Of a stretch of 64,000 nucleotides of DNA, positions 17,513 to 25,982 are shown piece by piece (the stretch's first letter is position 1; every line of letters begins with the position of its first letter). Source of the stretch: Bordetella sp. H567 (lineage in GTDB: Bacteria > Pseudomonadota > Gammaproteobacteria > Burkholderiales > Burkholderiaceae_B); assembly GCF_001704295.1 (NCBI RefSeq), contig NZ_CP012334.1:2802084-2866083 (forward strand), written 5' to 3'. The notes below the pieces were generated by a model. It was not told the DNA's origin. It did no database searches and saw nothing but the letters and a program-made list of their open reading frames with translations. The position numbers and the translations under genes are program-made.

Positions 17513-17944
17513 CTATGGGTGTACCGTGTCCAGTTCTGGCAGAAGTACGACGCTTTCCTGCTCGTTAGGGTCCGTCCTTGCGATCAACACGACGGCAGGC
17601 TCGGCCGAGTCGTTGTAGGGCTGGTGCGGCACACCGGCAGGTATGTAAAAGAAATCGCCCGGAGAAACGACCTGGTGGTGTTCCAGCCTGGGGCCGAACC
17701 ACACCTGGGAGACGCCCGATAATGCATAGATCGCCGTTTCATGTTCGCTGTGCATGTGCGTCTTTGCCTTGACGCCGGGCGGGATGCTGACGATTTGAAG
17801 GTTGATACCCTTTGCGCCAACGGTTTCCGCGGAAATGCCGACGGCGTACTGCAGCCCCTGCTTCCCGGTATTCGGGGTCCGGGCACGCAACAGACGGCAC
17901 ATACCGTCTTCGGTCTGGTCAATCCTTTCTTTGCTGCTATCCAT
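17513..17944 (-). CDS. Cupin-domain protein
   Basis: A 143-residue single-domain cupin, start ATG 17944 with TGGAGTG upstream; a longer open frame upstream has no ribosome site. Metal-binding cupin motif 1 is visible as THMHSEHETAIYALSG (about residues 60-75), and motif 2 as SPGDFFYIPAGVPHQPYN (about 90-107). Small cupins of this kind are dioxygenases, isomerases or mere binding proteins. It is convergent with hutH and 44 bases from it, without an obvious shared promoter. A role in handling a histidine-derived compound is possible but unsupported. Confidence 0.85.
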   Translation of the reverse strand: MDSSKERIDQTEDGMCRLLRARTPNTGKQGLQYAVGISAETVGAKGINLQIVSIPPGVKAKTHMHSEHETAIYALSGVSQVWFGPRLEHHQVVSPGDFFYIPAGVPHQPYNDSAEPAVVLIARTDPNEQESVVLLPELDTVHP

Positions 17945-18464
17945 ACATACACTCCATAACGCCACGCAGAGCGTGCGGTCCCTTATCGCAAGCATCCATT
18001 TCGTGCGACCACATCGGGGAAGGAGCATACCGGATTTCGATTCTCCACATGTCGGCCGTGTCGGGGAAAACCCGTGCATCTGGCACGGCAGCGCAGAAAT
18101 AAGGGTATGCGCCGGCGCGGGCGGCATCCCATGCTGGAAGCCGGCCTCGCGCGGGATGGAAACGGCAGCATGTGCTGCCTGACGGCAGGTAGAGTCACGC
18201 TTCGTAAGCCGCCATACCTTGGCACTCCTTCGTCGACGCCCACCCGCCTAGACCAACGAGGGCGATTGCCCTCATGGCCGCGTTCCTTGCAGCGACGTAC
18301 CCGTCCTGCAAGAGAAAAAACGCTGGCCGCCATCACCCGAAAAGCGCTACCACGCGCTCGACGGGCATGGCATTCCGCTGGCGATTGTTCCCCAAAAAGA
18401 CAGAAGCGACATGAGAACCGCAATGCGGTTCACGCGCGCGATCTGAAAACAATGGAGACGAGAC
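17945..18464. other. Non-coding stretch between cupin and Bug genes
   Basis: About 520 bases with no convincing gene; overlapping open frames on both strands lack ribosome sites and family likeness. It must contain the promoters of the minus-strand cupin gene and the plus-strand Bug gene. I see no palindrome matching the HutC cores, no tRNA and no clear terminator. Confidence 0.5.
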
Positions 18465-19439
18465 ATGAACCTTCTACGCCGCTCATTGCTTGTTGCGCCG
18501 CTGGCCTTGGCCTGTGCGATCGCAACGGCACAATCCGAATCCGGTTATCCGAACAAGCCTATCAAGATCGTCGTGCCGTTCGCGCCCGGTGGCACGACCG
18601 ACCTGCTGGCACGCATCATGGCCCAGCGCATGACGACCGCGTGGGGCCAGCCCGTGGTCGTGGAGAACAGGCCGGGCGTCGGGGGGACGATAGGCGCGAA
18701 TATGGTCGCCAAGGCGCCAGCCGACGGTTACACGCTGCTGCTGGGTACGGCGCATCACACCATCGCGCAGGCCGTCTACAAGAACGTGCCGTATAACTTC
18801 GGGCGTGACTTCGCACCGGTGAGCGTCATGGCGATGGTGCCAAACGTCGTGGTGGTGAACATGGCCGTTCCCGCCAAGACCATCCAGGAATTCATATCGC
18901 TCGCCAAGTCGCGGCCAGGTGAACTCAACTACGGAACGGCGGGCGCGGGGACAGCGCACCACTTGATCGGCGAGCTGTTCCAACTGCAAGCTGGCGTGCG
19001 CTTGGTCCACGTGCCGTACAAGGGCAGCGGGCCCGCGGTCACCGACCTGATCGGTGGCCAGGTGCAAGTCATGTTCGACACCGTGACGTCAGCGCTGCCA
19101 CAAGTCAAGGCCGGCAAGACGCGCGCGCTTGCGGTGACGACGGCAAAGCGCTCTTCGGCCTTGCCCGATATCCCGACGCTTGCGGAAACGGTGTTGCCGG
19201 GATTCGACGTCGGCACGTGGTTCGGTCTTGTTGCCCCGGCCGGCACGCCGGCGCCCGTCGTGCAGAAGATCTATGGCGAGATAGACCGGACGGTGAAGGA
19301 CCCTGACGTGCGCCGGCAATTGCTCGAAATAGGCGCCGAACCGATCGGCAGCACACCGGCGCAGATGGGCGCGCAGATCCAGGCGGAGCTCGATTCGTAC
19401 AAGGCACTGGCCACGAAAATCAACCTTGTCGTCGAATGA
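18465..19439 (+). CDS. Bug family periplasmic solute-binding protein
   Basis: A 324-residue protein, with GGAGACGAG just before ATG 18465. Sec signal peptide: LLVAPLALACAIATAQ. The first ligand loop is VVPFAPGGTTDLLARIM, with the Asp that binds the ligand ammonium or backbone in characterised Bug proteins; the second is VVENRPGVGGTIG. Domain 2 carries LNYGTAGAGTAHHLIGE and HVPYKGSGPAVTDLIGGQ. It stands alone with 500 bases in front and the chromate genes behind. It may be a stand-alone receptor or an orphan of a lost cluster. Confidence 0.92.
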   Translation: MNLLRRSLLVAPLALACAIATAQSESGYPNKPIKIVVPFAPGGTTDLLARIMAQRMTTAWGQPVVVENRPGVGGTIGANMVAKAPADGYTLLLGTAHHTIAQAVYKNVPYNFGRDFAPVSVMAMVPNVVVVNMAVPAKTIQEFISLAKSRPGELNYGTAGAGTAHHLIGELFQLQAGVRLVHVPYKGSGPAVTDLIGGQVQVMFDTVTSALPQVKAGKTRALAVTTAKRSSALPDIPTLAETVLPGFDVGTWFGLVAPAGTPAPVVQKIYGEIDRTVKDPDVRRQLLEIGAEPIGSTPAQMGAQIQAELDSYKALATKINLVVE

Positions 19440-19520
19440 CCGGGCGCGCTCCTCACCAGGGCGGGCCGCTCGCCGGGGTTTGACGGTAGCCCTGTAGCCG
19501 CTTCCCCCCGGCAGGGGTCT

Positions 19521-19534
19521 GTAGAGATCTCTAC
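19521..19534. promoter_or_regulatory. Perfect 14-bp palindrome, candidate ChrB operator
   Basis: GTAGAGATCTCTAC is self-complementary over all 14 bases and lies 39 bases before the chrB start. A -35-like TTGCAA (19539-19544) and a poor -10 TAAGCT (19562-19567) with 17-base spacing follow it. ChrB proteins are chromate-sensing regulators in known chr operons, so this palindrome is the natural candidate binding site. Confidence 0.55.
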
Positions 19535-19573
19535 GTGATTGCAACGTCCGTTACGGCGGCCTAAGCTGCCGTC

Positions 19574-20536
19574 ATGACAACGCTTCTTGATCCCTGGCTA
19601 TTGCTTGTGGTGAGCCTGCCCACCGGCAGCGCGAGCACCCGCATGCGCGTCTGGCGCACAGTCAAGGCGCTGGGCTGCGCCGCGTTGCGCGACGGGGCCT
19701 ACCTGCTGCCGGCCGCTTCGCCGCAGGCAGCGCAGCTCGTCGATCTGGCCGAGATGGCGCGCAAGGACGGCGGGCAGGCCTGGCTCGTCCATGTCCAGGC
19801 TCGGGACACCGAGGAGAACGCAGCCCTTCGGGCGCTCTTCGAGCGTTCCGCCGAGTACAGCGAGTGGCTGGACGGGCTGGCGCAGGCACGCAAGACACTG
19901 AACGAATTGCCCGCCGGCGAACTCGGCCGCCTGTTACGCCGCCATGCACGCAGCTATGAAGCGCTGCAGCAGTTGGACTTCTTCCCGGATGGGACGTCCG
20001 ATCGCGCGAAGGCGCAATGGCGCGATTTCCGGGATGCCGTCGAAACCATCCTGTCGCCCGGCGAACCCCGCGCAACCCCGGGCACGATCGCGCGGCGCGA
20101 TCCGATACGGTACCAGGGCAGGACCTGGGCGACGCGCCGGCACCTGTGGGTGGACCGCGTCGCGTGTGCCTGGCTGATCCAGCGCTTCGTCGATCCCGGC
20201 GCGCGCTTCGTATGGCTGGAGGATCCTGCCGCGTGTCCGGACGATGCCCTGGGATTCGACTTCGACGGGGCGACCTTCACCCATGTCGGCGATCGTGTCT
20301 CGTTCGAAGTCCTGTTGGCCAGTTTTGGGCTGGACAGCAATCGCGGCCTGGCCCGGCTCGGTCTCCTGGTCCATGCGCTCGATATCGGAGGGCCGAAGGC
20401 GCCCGAAGCGACCGGCTTCGAAGCGGTATTGGCCGGCGCCCGCAAGCGCTTGGCGGACGACGACGCCTTGCTGGCCGAAATGGGCTCGGTGCTGGATTCC
20501 CTGTACGCCCATTTTTCCACCGACCGAAAACCCTGA
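19574..20536 (+). CDS. chrB: Chromate resistance regulator ChrB
   Basis: A 320-residue protein with the two-part ChrB structure. The N-terminal domain contains LLVVSLPTGSASTRMRVWRT and ALRDGAYLLPAA. The C-terminal domain has TRRHLWVDRVACAWLIQRF, FDFDGATFTHVGDRVSFEVL and LLVHALDIGGPKAPEA. ChrB is known as a chromate-responsive transcriptional regulator of chrA. The ATG has no Shine-Dalgarno sequence, and the distance from the candidate -10 suggests that transcription may start at the ATG itself. chrA follows after 23 bases. Confidence 0.92.
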   Translation: MTTLLDPWLLLVVSLPTGSASTRMRVWRTVKALGCAALRDGAYLLPAASPQAAQLVDLAEMARKDGGQAWLVHVQARDTEENAALRALFERSAEYSEWLDGLAQARKTLNELPAGELGRLLRRHARSYEALQQLDFFPDGTSDRAKAQWRDFRDAVETILSPGEPRATPGTIARRDPIRYQGRTWATRRHLWVDRVACAWLIQRFVDPGARFVWLEDPAACPDDALGFDFDGATFTHVGDRVSFEVLLASFGLDSNRGLARLGLLVHALDIGGPKAPEATGFEAVLAGARKRLADDDALLAEMGSVLDSLYAHFSTDRKP

Positions 20537-20559
20537 AAGCCCACGCTCCCGGAAGCATC

Positions 20560-21762
20560 ATGCAGCCCAACCCTCCGCAAGTCGATGACACCACCGGGGT
20601 ACCACGCCCGCGCTATAGCCTGTGGCAGCTTGCCCGCTATTTCCTGCGGCTGGGCACGTCCGGCTTCGGCGGCCCCGTGGCGCTGGTCGGTTATATGCAC
20701 CGCGACCTGGTCGAGGCGCGGGGCTGGATCGGCGAGGCCGACTACAAGGAAGGCCTCGCGCTCGCACAGCTGGCTCCCGGGCCGCTGGCCGCTCAATTGG
20801 CCATCTACCTGGGCTATGTCCATTACCGCATCCGGGGCGCGACGATCGCCGGCCTCGCCTTCGTGATGCCGTCTTTCGTGATGGTGGTCGCCCTGGGCTG
20901 GGCCTATGTGCGCTATGGCGGACTGGCATGGATGCAATCCGTGTTCTATGGCGTAGGCGCGGCGGTCATCGGGATCATCGCGATCAGCGCCTACAAGCTC
21001 ACCCGGAAAAGCGTGGGGCGGGACAAGCTGCTCTGGGCGATCTACCTATCGCTCGCCGCCGTGACCGTGGTGACGGAGTCCGAGATGGCATGGCTCTTCC
21101 TGGCCGCCGGTGTCCTGGTGTGGCTCTGGCGCGCACCGCCGCCATGGCTGCGGCGCGGCAATGTGCCGATGCTGGCCGCGATATCGCTTCCCGCCACGGC
21201 GGCTGGCACCGGAATGACGGACTGGACGCTGTTATCGCAGCTGGGCGTCTTCTTTGCCAAGGCCGGCGCCTTCGTCTTTGGCTCCGGCCTGGCGATCGTG
21301 CCCTTTCTCTACGGCAGCGTGGTAACCGAGTTTCATTGGCTCAGCGAAAGGCAATTCGTCGACGCGGTGGCCGTGGCCATGATCACGCCCGGCCCGGTGG
21401 TCATTACGGTGGGATTCATCGGCTATCTGGTGGCCGGGCTGCCCGGGGCCTGCATCGCGGCGGCGGCCACCTTTCTGCCGTGCTACCTCTTCACCATCCT
21501 GCCCGCACCGTATTTCAAGAAATACGGCAAGTTGCCCGCCATCCTGGCCTTCGTCGATGGCGTGACGGCGGCCGCGATCGGGGCCATTACGGGCGCGGTC
21601 ATCGTGCTGGCTCGGCGCTCCATCGTCGATGTGCCCACCGCCGTGCTGGGCGTGGCCGCGGCGCTGCTGCTGCTTCGATCCAGGAAGGTTCCGGAACCAT
21701 TGCTCGTCGCGCTCGCGGCAGTGATCGGCCTGTTGATTTATCCGCTCGTCCACGGCTCGTGA
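20560..21762 (+). CDS. chrA: Chromate transporter ChrA
   Basis: A 400-residue membrane protein of the CHR family (long chain, two homologous halves) that exports chromate by proton motive force. Half one begins FLRLGTSGFGGPVALVGYMH with LAQLAPGPLAAQLAIYLGY. Half two has FGSGLAIVPFLYGSVVTEFH and AMITPGPVVITVGFIGYLVA. About ten hydrophobic segments are visible. Start ATG 20560 is preceded by GGAAG; the frame is open far upstream but overlaps chrB. It forms an operon with chrB. Confidence 0.93.
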   Translation: MQPNPPQVDDTTGVPRPRYSLWQLARYFLRLGTSGFGGPVALVGYMHRDLVEARGWIGEADYKEGLALAQLAPGPLAAQLAIYLGYVHYRIRGATIAGLAFVMPSFVMVVALGWAYVRYGGLAWMQSVFYGVGAAVIGIIAISAYKLTRKSVGRDKLLWAIYLSLAAVTVVTESEMAWLFLAAGVLVWLWRAPPPWLRRGNVPMLAAISLPATAAGTGMTDWTLLSQLGVFFAKAGAFVFGSGLAIVPFLYGSVVTEFHWLSERQFVDAVAVAMITPGPVVITVGFIGYLVAGLPGACIAAAATFLPCYLFTILPAPYFKKYGKLPAILAFVDGVTAAAIGAITGAVIVLARRSIVDVPTAVLGVAAALLLLRSRKVPEPLLVALAAVIGLLIYPLVHGS

Positions 21763-21910
21763 TGAACGTATGGACAGCGGCCTTATCGGTTCCCGTGTAT
21801 TCAGAGGAGGAATTGCCTATGACGCAGGAAGCAGGGATGAACCATGGATGCCGGTTCCCGCGACCCCGACTGTGTCGGCCTGACGCGCGGGAGCGGCGAA
21901 GGAGAACATC

Positions 21911-22372
21911 ATGCAATGGATTACCCGAGAACGCCCCAAGATCGACCGGATTGCCTGTCCGTGGCTGATCGCCCGTTTTATCGACGAAACCCCCGAGTTC
22001 CTGTATGTCCCGCCTGGTGACGTGCTGCGTATCGCGAAAGAGCAGGGGGCGACCCCCTATGACATACCCGGCGTGGCGCTTTCGCATGTTGGCGAGCGCT
22101 GCAGTTTCGACGCCTTTCTCGAAAAATATGGGCTGGAGGGCGATCCCGCGTTGCGGCAGATCGCCACGATCGTGCGAGGGGCGGACACCTCCCGGCTGGA
22201 TCTCACGCCGCAGTCCAGCGGGCTATATGCGATTTCCCTCGGACTGTCGCACGTGTTCGCGGACGATCACGAGATGCTCGAGCACGGGCTGGTGATGTAC
22301 GACGCGTTGTATGCCTGGTGCAAGGCGGGCCAGGACGAGACTCATAACTGGCCGCCCCGAATGCCGGGTTGA
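21911..22372 (+). CDS. ChrB C-terminal-domain-like protein
   Basis: A 153-residue protein with GAAGGAG before ATG 21911. It matches only the second half of ChrB: RPKIDRIACPWLIARFIDE parallels WVDRVACAWLIQRF, and VALSHVGERCSFDAFLEKYGL parallels THVGDRVSFEVLLASFGL. It lacks the N-terminal, presumably DNA-binding, half. In known chr clusters such short proteins are annotated as chromate-resistance accessory proteins. It is 148 bases after chrA on the same strand, so it may share or have its own transcript. Whether it binds chromate is unknown. Confidence 0.82.
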   Translation: MQWITRERPKIDRIACPWLIARFIDETPEFLYVPPGDVLRIAKEQGATPYDIPGVALSHVGERCSFDAFLEKYGLEGDPALRQIATIVRGADTSRLDLTPQSSGLYAISLGLSHVFADDHEMLEHGLVMYDALYAWCKAGQDETHNWPPRMPG

Positions 22373-22384
22373 TGTCGTCATGGG

Positions 22385-22415
22385 AGGCATGCGCCCCTGG
22401 AGCGGGCGCATGCCT
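22385..22415. terminator. Hairpin between convergent genes, likely bidirectional terminator
   Basis: AGGCATGCGCCC and GGGCGCATGCCT form a perfect 12-bp stem with a seven-base loop. It sits 13 bases after the ChrB-like stop and 56 bases after the stop of the convergent lipoprotein gene. No T-run follows on either side, so function as an intrinsic terminator is probable from position rather than certain. Confidence 0.6.
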
Positions 22416-22470
22416 GCGCGCCGCAGCGGCTTGCCCAACCGCTCGCGGGATGGCCCGGGGTGCGGGCCAG

Positions 22471-22860
22471 CTATTTGAGACGCTCAGGTTTGGCCTGGCT
22501 GGCTGTGTCCCGCGTGGCGGCGACCAGGATACCGTCGTGGAACAGCGCCGTGACGGTGCCGCCCCCGTTGGCCGCATCCTGCTGGAAACGAACCTGCCAG
22601 CCGTAGATATAGCCGCCGGGATTGTCGAGATCGGTCGCCCAGCCCATGCTCAGGCGGTGTCCGGCGTCGCGGCGGTTTTCGGTGTCGAAGCGTGCGACAT
22701 CGCCGCCCAATGCCCGGACGCCTTCCCTTATCTGCGCCGCCGTGGGCGGTGGACCATAATCCGCGGAGTCCCGGTCCGACATGCTGGGACCGGACGACGA
22801 ACAGGCAGTCAGCACCGCAACAAGGCAAGCGGCCGCGGCAAGCTTGATCAAGTTTTTCAT
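22471..22860 (-). CDS. Small lipoprotein of unknown function
   Basis: A 129-residue protein from ATG 22860. The N-terminus MKNLIKLAAAACLVAVLTACSSS is a lipoprotein signal with the lipobox LTAC. The mature part has no family that I recognise; visible features are IREGVRALGGDVARFDTE and GGYIYGWQVRFQQDA. It follows the RcnA-type exporter after 29 bases on the same strand, so it may be co-expressed with it, possibly as a periplasmic or outer-membrane accessory (inference). The open frame extends upstream into rcnA and is not used. Confidence 0.75.
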   Translation of the reverse strand: MKNLIKLAAAACLVAVLTACSSSGPSMSDRDSADYGPPPTAAQIREGVRALGGDVARFDTENRRDAGHRLSMGWATDLDNPGGYIYGWQVRFQQDAANGGGTVTALFHDGILVAATRDTASQAKPERLK

Positions 22861-22889
22861 GAGCATGTTCCGTAGTAATCCACCGGTTC

Positions 22890-23834
22890 CTAGGCCATCG
22901 CCGGCAATGCTTGCATGCCGATCCAGCCCTGTATACCGACATAAACCCCGACGGCGATGATCAAAAGACTGGAGAAGTAGGGCGCTCGGCGCGCCAAGGT
23001 GGAAAACCAGGAAAATCGCTTGGTCGCATGCCGCACGCTCAGCGCGGCGGCCGCCCCGACGGAAACCAAGGTCAGTGCCAGTCCGATGGAGAAGCACAAC
23101 ACCAGCACCGCGCCCAGGGTGAATTCCTTCAATTGCAAGCACAACAATAAAACGGTGATGGCGGCCGGGCAGGGGATGAGCCCGCCGGTCAATCCGAACA
23201 AGGCGATCTGCCAGTTGGTGACCTTGCGATTCGCGAAGCGGCGACGAATATCATTGGCATGCGCCCGTTCATGGGTATCCTGGGCGTCCTTGCCGATCGC
23301 CTCGAACCCGCGCGTCTCGTGGCTGTGGTCATGGTCATGACCGTGGCTGTGGCTGTGGCTGTGGTCATGGTCATGGTCATGGTCATGATCATGATCATGA
23401 TCGTGGCTATGGTCATGGTCATGGCCGTGGCCGTGATCGTGGCCATGGTCGTGCTGGTGTGGGTGATGCCGGTGGAGACCGTCCGGATGCTGATCGCGCC
23501 AGATTCTCCACAACATCCAGAGCGCGATCGCGATGATGACCAGGCCGGAAGCAAACTGGAAGTAGGGCTCCAATCGCTCCGCGTCCACGCCTTGCCACAA
23601 ATACATCCCACCCAATCCGATTCCCCAGACGATCAGGGTGTGCGAGATCGTGGCGGTAATGCCAAGCAGGACAGCTTGCCCCACGGTGCCCCGGATTGCC
23701 ACGATGAAAGCGGCCATCATTGTTTTCGAATGGCCCGGTTCAAGCCCATGAAGGGCGCCCAGCAGGATCGCGCTAGGAACGAACAGCCAGCCATGCGTGG
23801 CGCCGCGCGCCACCAGATCGGAAAAAGTCAACAT
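22890..23834 (-). CDS. rcnA: RcnA/NicO-type nickel/cobalt exporter
   Basis: A 314-residue inner-membrane protein from ATG 23834, the start that matches known RcnA; an ATG at 23864 would add ten residues. The first helix carries PSAILLGALHGLEPGHSKTM, the conserved HxxEPGH metal motif. The second half has NWQIALFGLTGGLIPCPAAI and TLARRAPYFSSLLIIAVGVY. Residues about 121-172 form a long His/Asp loop. RcnA expels Ni(II) and Co(II); the loop probably binds the metal. No rcnR regulator gene is nearby. Confidence 0.92.
   Translation of the reverse strand: MLTFSDLVARGATHGWLFVPSAILLGALHGLEPGHSKTMMAAFIVAIRGTVGQAVLLGITATISHTLIVWGIGLGGMYLWQGVDAERLEPYFQFASGLVIIAIALWMLWRIWRDQHPDGLHRHHPHQHDHGHDHGHGHDHDHSHDHDHDHDHDHDHDHSHSHSHGHDHDHSHETRGFEAIGKDAQDTHERAHANDIRRRFANRKVTNWQIALFGLTGGLIPCPAAITVLLLCLQLKEFTLGAVLVLCFSIGLALTLVSVGAAAALSVRHATKRFSWFSTLARRAPYFSSLLIIAVGVYVGIQGWIGMQALPAMA
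23319..23474 (-). repeat. His/Asp-coding hexanucleotide repeat in rcnA
   Basis: Imperfect tandem units of the type ggtcat/gatcat on the plus strand encode alternating His-Asp and His-Ser pairs over about 52 residues of the cytoplasmic or periplasmic loop. Such a tract is prone to slippage in multiples of six bases, which would keep the frame and change loop length. Confidence 0.8.
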
Positions 23835-23869
23835 TGCGGAACCAGAGATACGCGGTCCACGCATGATAC

Positions 23870-24259
23870 ATGGCTCTTTATGAAGAGAATGGTAAGTTCC
23901 ATGACCTGACCATTTACTCCGAAACTTCGTCGGACGATTTCAAGCGGTGGATACAGTCCGCCACCAAGGAAAACGTCCACTATACGTGCGATCTCAAAAA
24001 ATTGACCGCCGAAGGCGTAAGCGTTTACCAATTACAGTCATGCGCTGCCGGAAATTGGAGCAACGTCGCCCCTTATTTGGTAAAGGCCAGCCAACAGCTA
24101 CAAGACTGCCATTATGATCCAGGTAGAAAAACCTGGAATTGCCCGGATAAAAACACGCCGATCAACCACTACAAGACTTACTTCTCGGCGCCTGTCCTGC
24201 AGTCCAACGGTAGTTACCAGTCACAGGCCGCTGTCCCGTTGACCGAGCTGGGCAACTAG
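23870..24259 (+). CDS. Unknown protein, probably a truncated remnant
   Basis: A 129-residue open frame with four cysteines (YTCDLKK, LQSCAAGNW, LQDCHYDPGRKTWNC) and no signal peptide. I do not recognise a family. The ATG has no ribosome site and lies only 35 bases from the divergent rcnA start, leaving little space for a promoter. Base composition is clearly less GC-rich than rcnA or chrA. These points suggest the 3' end of a transferred gene whose 5' part was lost; the region downstream shares the same composition. Confidence 0.45.
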   Translation: MALYEENGKFHDLTIYSETSSDDFKRWIQSATKENVHYTCDLKKLTAEGVSVYQLQSCAAGNWSNVAPYLVKASQQLQDCHYDPGRKTWNCPDKNTPINHYKTYFSAPVLQSNGSYQSQAAVPLTELGN

Positions 24260-24298
24260 CTCAGGAAGCAATACCTTGGGGCGCCCATGGCGCACAAA

Positions 24299-24793
24299 TC
24301 AGGGCGGGTCCCCACCGAGCAACATTTCCTCTGCCCGCCGTTGCAGCTTCGACAGCAAGCGATCCATCATTTCGGCTTCGCTTTTGGTCAGCACGCTCAG
24401 GAGTGCTTCCTGCCGCTTCATCACCAAGGGCACCGCCTTCGCGTAAAGCGCTTTTCCCTGTTCGGTCAGACTGAGAATTACCTTTCTGCCATCGATTTCG
24501 TCGACGCTCGTCTTGACGAACCCTTTTTTGACAAGCGCCGCAACGATGCGGCTGACCCACGCCTTGTCCGTGCTCAACTCTGCGCTAAGCGCGTTCATGC
24601 TTATGGGCTCATGCAGGGCCAACGCGGCAACCAACCTCCACTCGGCCAATGGAATACCCAGTCGTCGCGTATAAAAACGAACCGCGCCCTTGCCCAAGGT
24701 GTTGGAAAGTACGAGTATCCGATACGTCAATAGCTCCTTGTAGCTGTATCTCACGGGCTCAACCGATTCTTCGGCGCGAGACGACGACGTCAT
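24299..24793 (-). CDS. MarR family transcriptional regulator
   Basis: A 164-residue regulator with TAGGAG upstream of ATG 24793. The winged helix spans LAEWRLVAALALHEPISMNA, LSAELSTDKAWVSRIVAALV and the wing DGRKVILSLTEQGKAL. It is the last gene after a reductase-alpha-beta-Bug series on the same strand, though 224 bases separate it from the Bug gene. It is the best candidate to bind the two palindromes at 29224-29275 in front of that operon. MarR repressors of aromatic catabolism usually respond to the substrate or its CoA ester. Confidence 0.9.
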   Translation of the reverse strand: MTSSSRAEESVEPVRYSYKELLTYRILVLSNTLGKGAVRFYTRRLGIPLAEWRLVAALALHEPISMNALSAELSTDKAWVSRIVAALVKKGFVKTSVDEIDGRKVILSLTEQGKALYAKAVPLVMKRQEALLSVLTKSEAEMMDRLLSKLQRRAEEMLLGGDPP

Positions 24794-25016
24794 GATTTAC
24801 ACTCCTAAAAACCCGAAGCATGCGCGTCAGTCTTAATGGAGACACGCAGCAGCGTGACCGGAATCCGACTCGTCCGGCCAACCAAGCCCGGTATGCTAGA
24901 GGGTCTCAGCGGATCGTTCAAGCTCGAACCATACTTCGTGGCGGGAGCCCGTGGCTCACGCAAACCACAGACCAGCGACATGAGTGGCGTGATGGGATTC
25001 AAAGTGGCCCATGCGC

Positions 25017-25982
25017 TTATTCACGCTGTATTTTTGCCGCCTTCACTGCCTTCTCAAACTTCTCCATGTTGGCGCGCAAACTTGCCGAATACTCGGCGGG
25101 CGAGCTATAGGTTACGGCGATACTGGTATCCTTGAGTTGTTCCTTGAATTCGGGCCTTTGGACGGCTTTCTTTATTGACTCAGTCAGCTTAGTCAAAATA
25201 TCGGGCGGAAGGCCTGCCGGAGCGAGAATGCCAACCTCTGAAGAAAAGTCGAAGCCGGCAATGTACTTGGAGAAAGAAGGAACATCCGGGTACATCGGGA
25301 GCGGAGCGGCCGAAGTCGATGCAAGGATATGCAGCTCGCCACTGCGGATATGCGGTCCGGCGGCGGTGATGGAAGTGATCAGTAGCGGTATCTCGCCCGA
25401 CAGCGCGGCCGTGATGGACTGTCCGCTGCCCTTGTACGGGACATGGACGATGTCCAATCCCATGGAGGTCTTGAACGCTTCCATTGCGATATTATGAATC
25501 GTCCCGATCCCGGACGAGCCGTAACTTAAGCTGCCAGGTTTGGCTTTCGCTTGGCGAATAAGATCTTCCATCGTGTTGATCGATGACTTCGAACTTGCCA
25601 CCAGCAACATCGGATCCGTTGTTATTTTCGCCACGGGCGTGAAGTCGGTAAGTGTATGGTAGGGAACCGACTTGTTCACGAAGGGCGCTATCACCAATTG
25701 GCCGGTTTCTCCCAACAACAGGTTGTAGCCGTCCGGGGGCAGCTTGGCCAATAGTCCTGTCGCAAGCACACCGCCGGCGCCGGGTTTGTTTTCGATTATC
25801 ACCGGTTGCCCGATCGTGTGGGCGAGGTTGTTCCCGAGCACTCGCGCGATCATGTCCGGCCCACCGCCCGCGACGTATCCCACGAGCAGTCTTATCGGCC
25901 GTGAGGGATAATCGTCTGCAGTTGCATTAAAGCCTGCTGCCAGACAAAGACAGGCTATTATGTATCGCAAAAAAATTCGCAT
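25017..25982 (-). CDS. Bug family periplasmic solute-binding protein
   Basis: A 321-residue protein with GGTGGAGAC before ATG 25982. Signal peptide: YIIACLCLAAGFNATAD. The ligand loops read LVGYVAGGGPDMIARVLGNN and VIIENKPGAGGVLATGL; domain 2 has LSYGSSGIGTIHNIAMEAF. It lies 138 bases downstream of the dioxygenase beta gene, like the TphC binding proteins that accompany terephthalate dioxygenases. It therefore probably captures the aromatic acid attacked by the neighbouring oxygenase. Lower GC than the other Bug genes in this window. Confidence 0.9.
   Translation of the reverse strand: MRIFLRYIIACLCLAAGFNATADDYPSRPIRLLVGYVAGGGPDMIARVLGNNLAHTIGQPVIIENKPGAGGVLATGLLAKLPPDGYNLLLGETGQLVIAPFVNKSVPYHTLTDFTPVAKITTDPMLLVASSKSSINTMEDLIRQAKAKPGSLSYGSSGIGTIHNIAMEAFKTSMGLDIVHVPYKGSGQSITAALSGEIPLLITSITAAGPHIRSGELHILASTSAAPLPMYPDVPSFSKYIAGFDFSSEVGILAPAGLPPDILTKLTESIKKAVQRPEFKEQLKDTSIAVTYSSPAEYSASLRANMEKFEKAVKAAKIQRE

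Noticed and set aside
17927-17956. TGTATGTATG before the cupin start on the minus strand, resembling a HutC half-site
   Set aside because: It overlaps the ribosome site and start codon and has no ACA arm; too weak to include the cupin gene in the regulon.
20622-21968. 448-codon plus-strand frame overlapping chrA
   Set aside because: Arg/Gly-rich product in the wrong frame; the chrA frame has membrane segments and CHR motifs.
23259-23909. 216-codon plus-strand frame rich in Val/Met opposite rcnA
   Set aside because: It is the antisense reading of the His/Asp repeat and only looks membrane-like for that reason.
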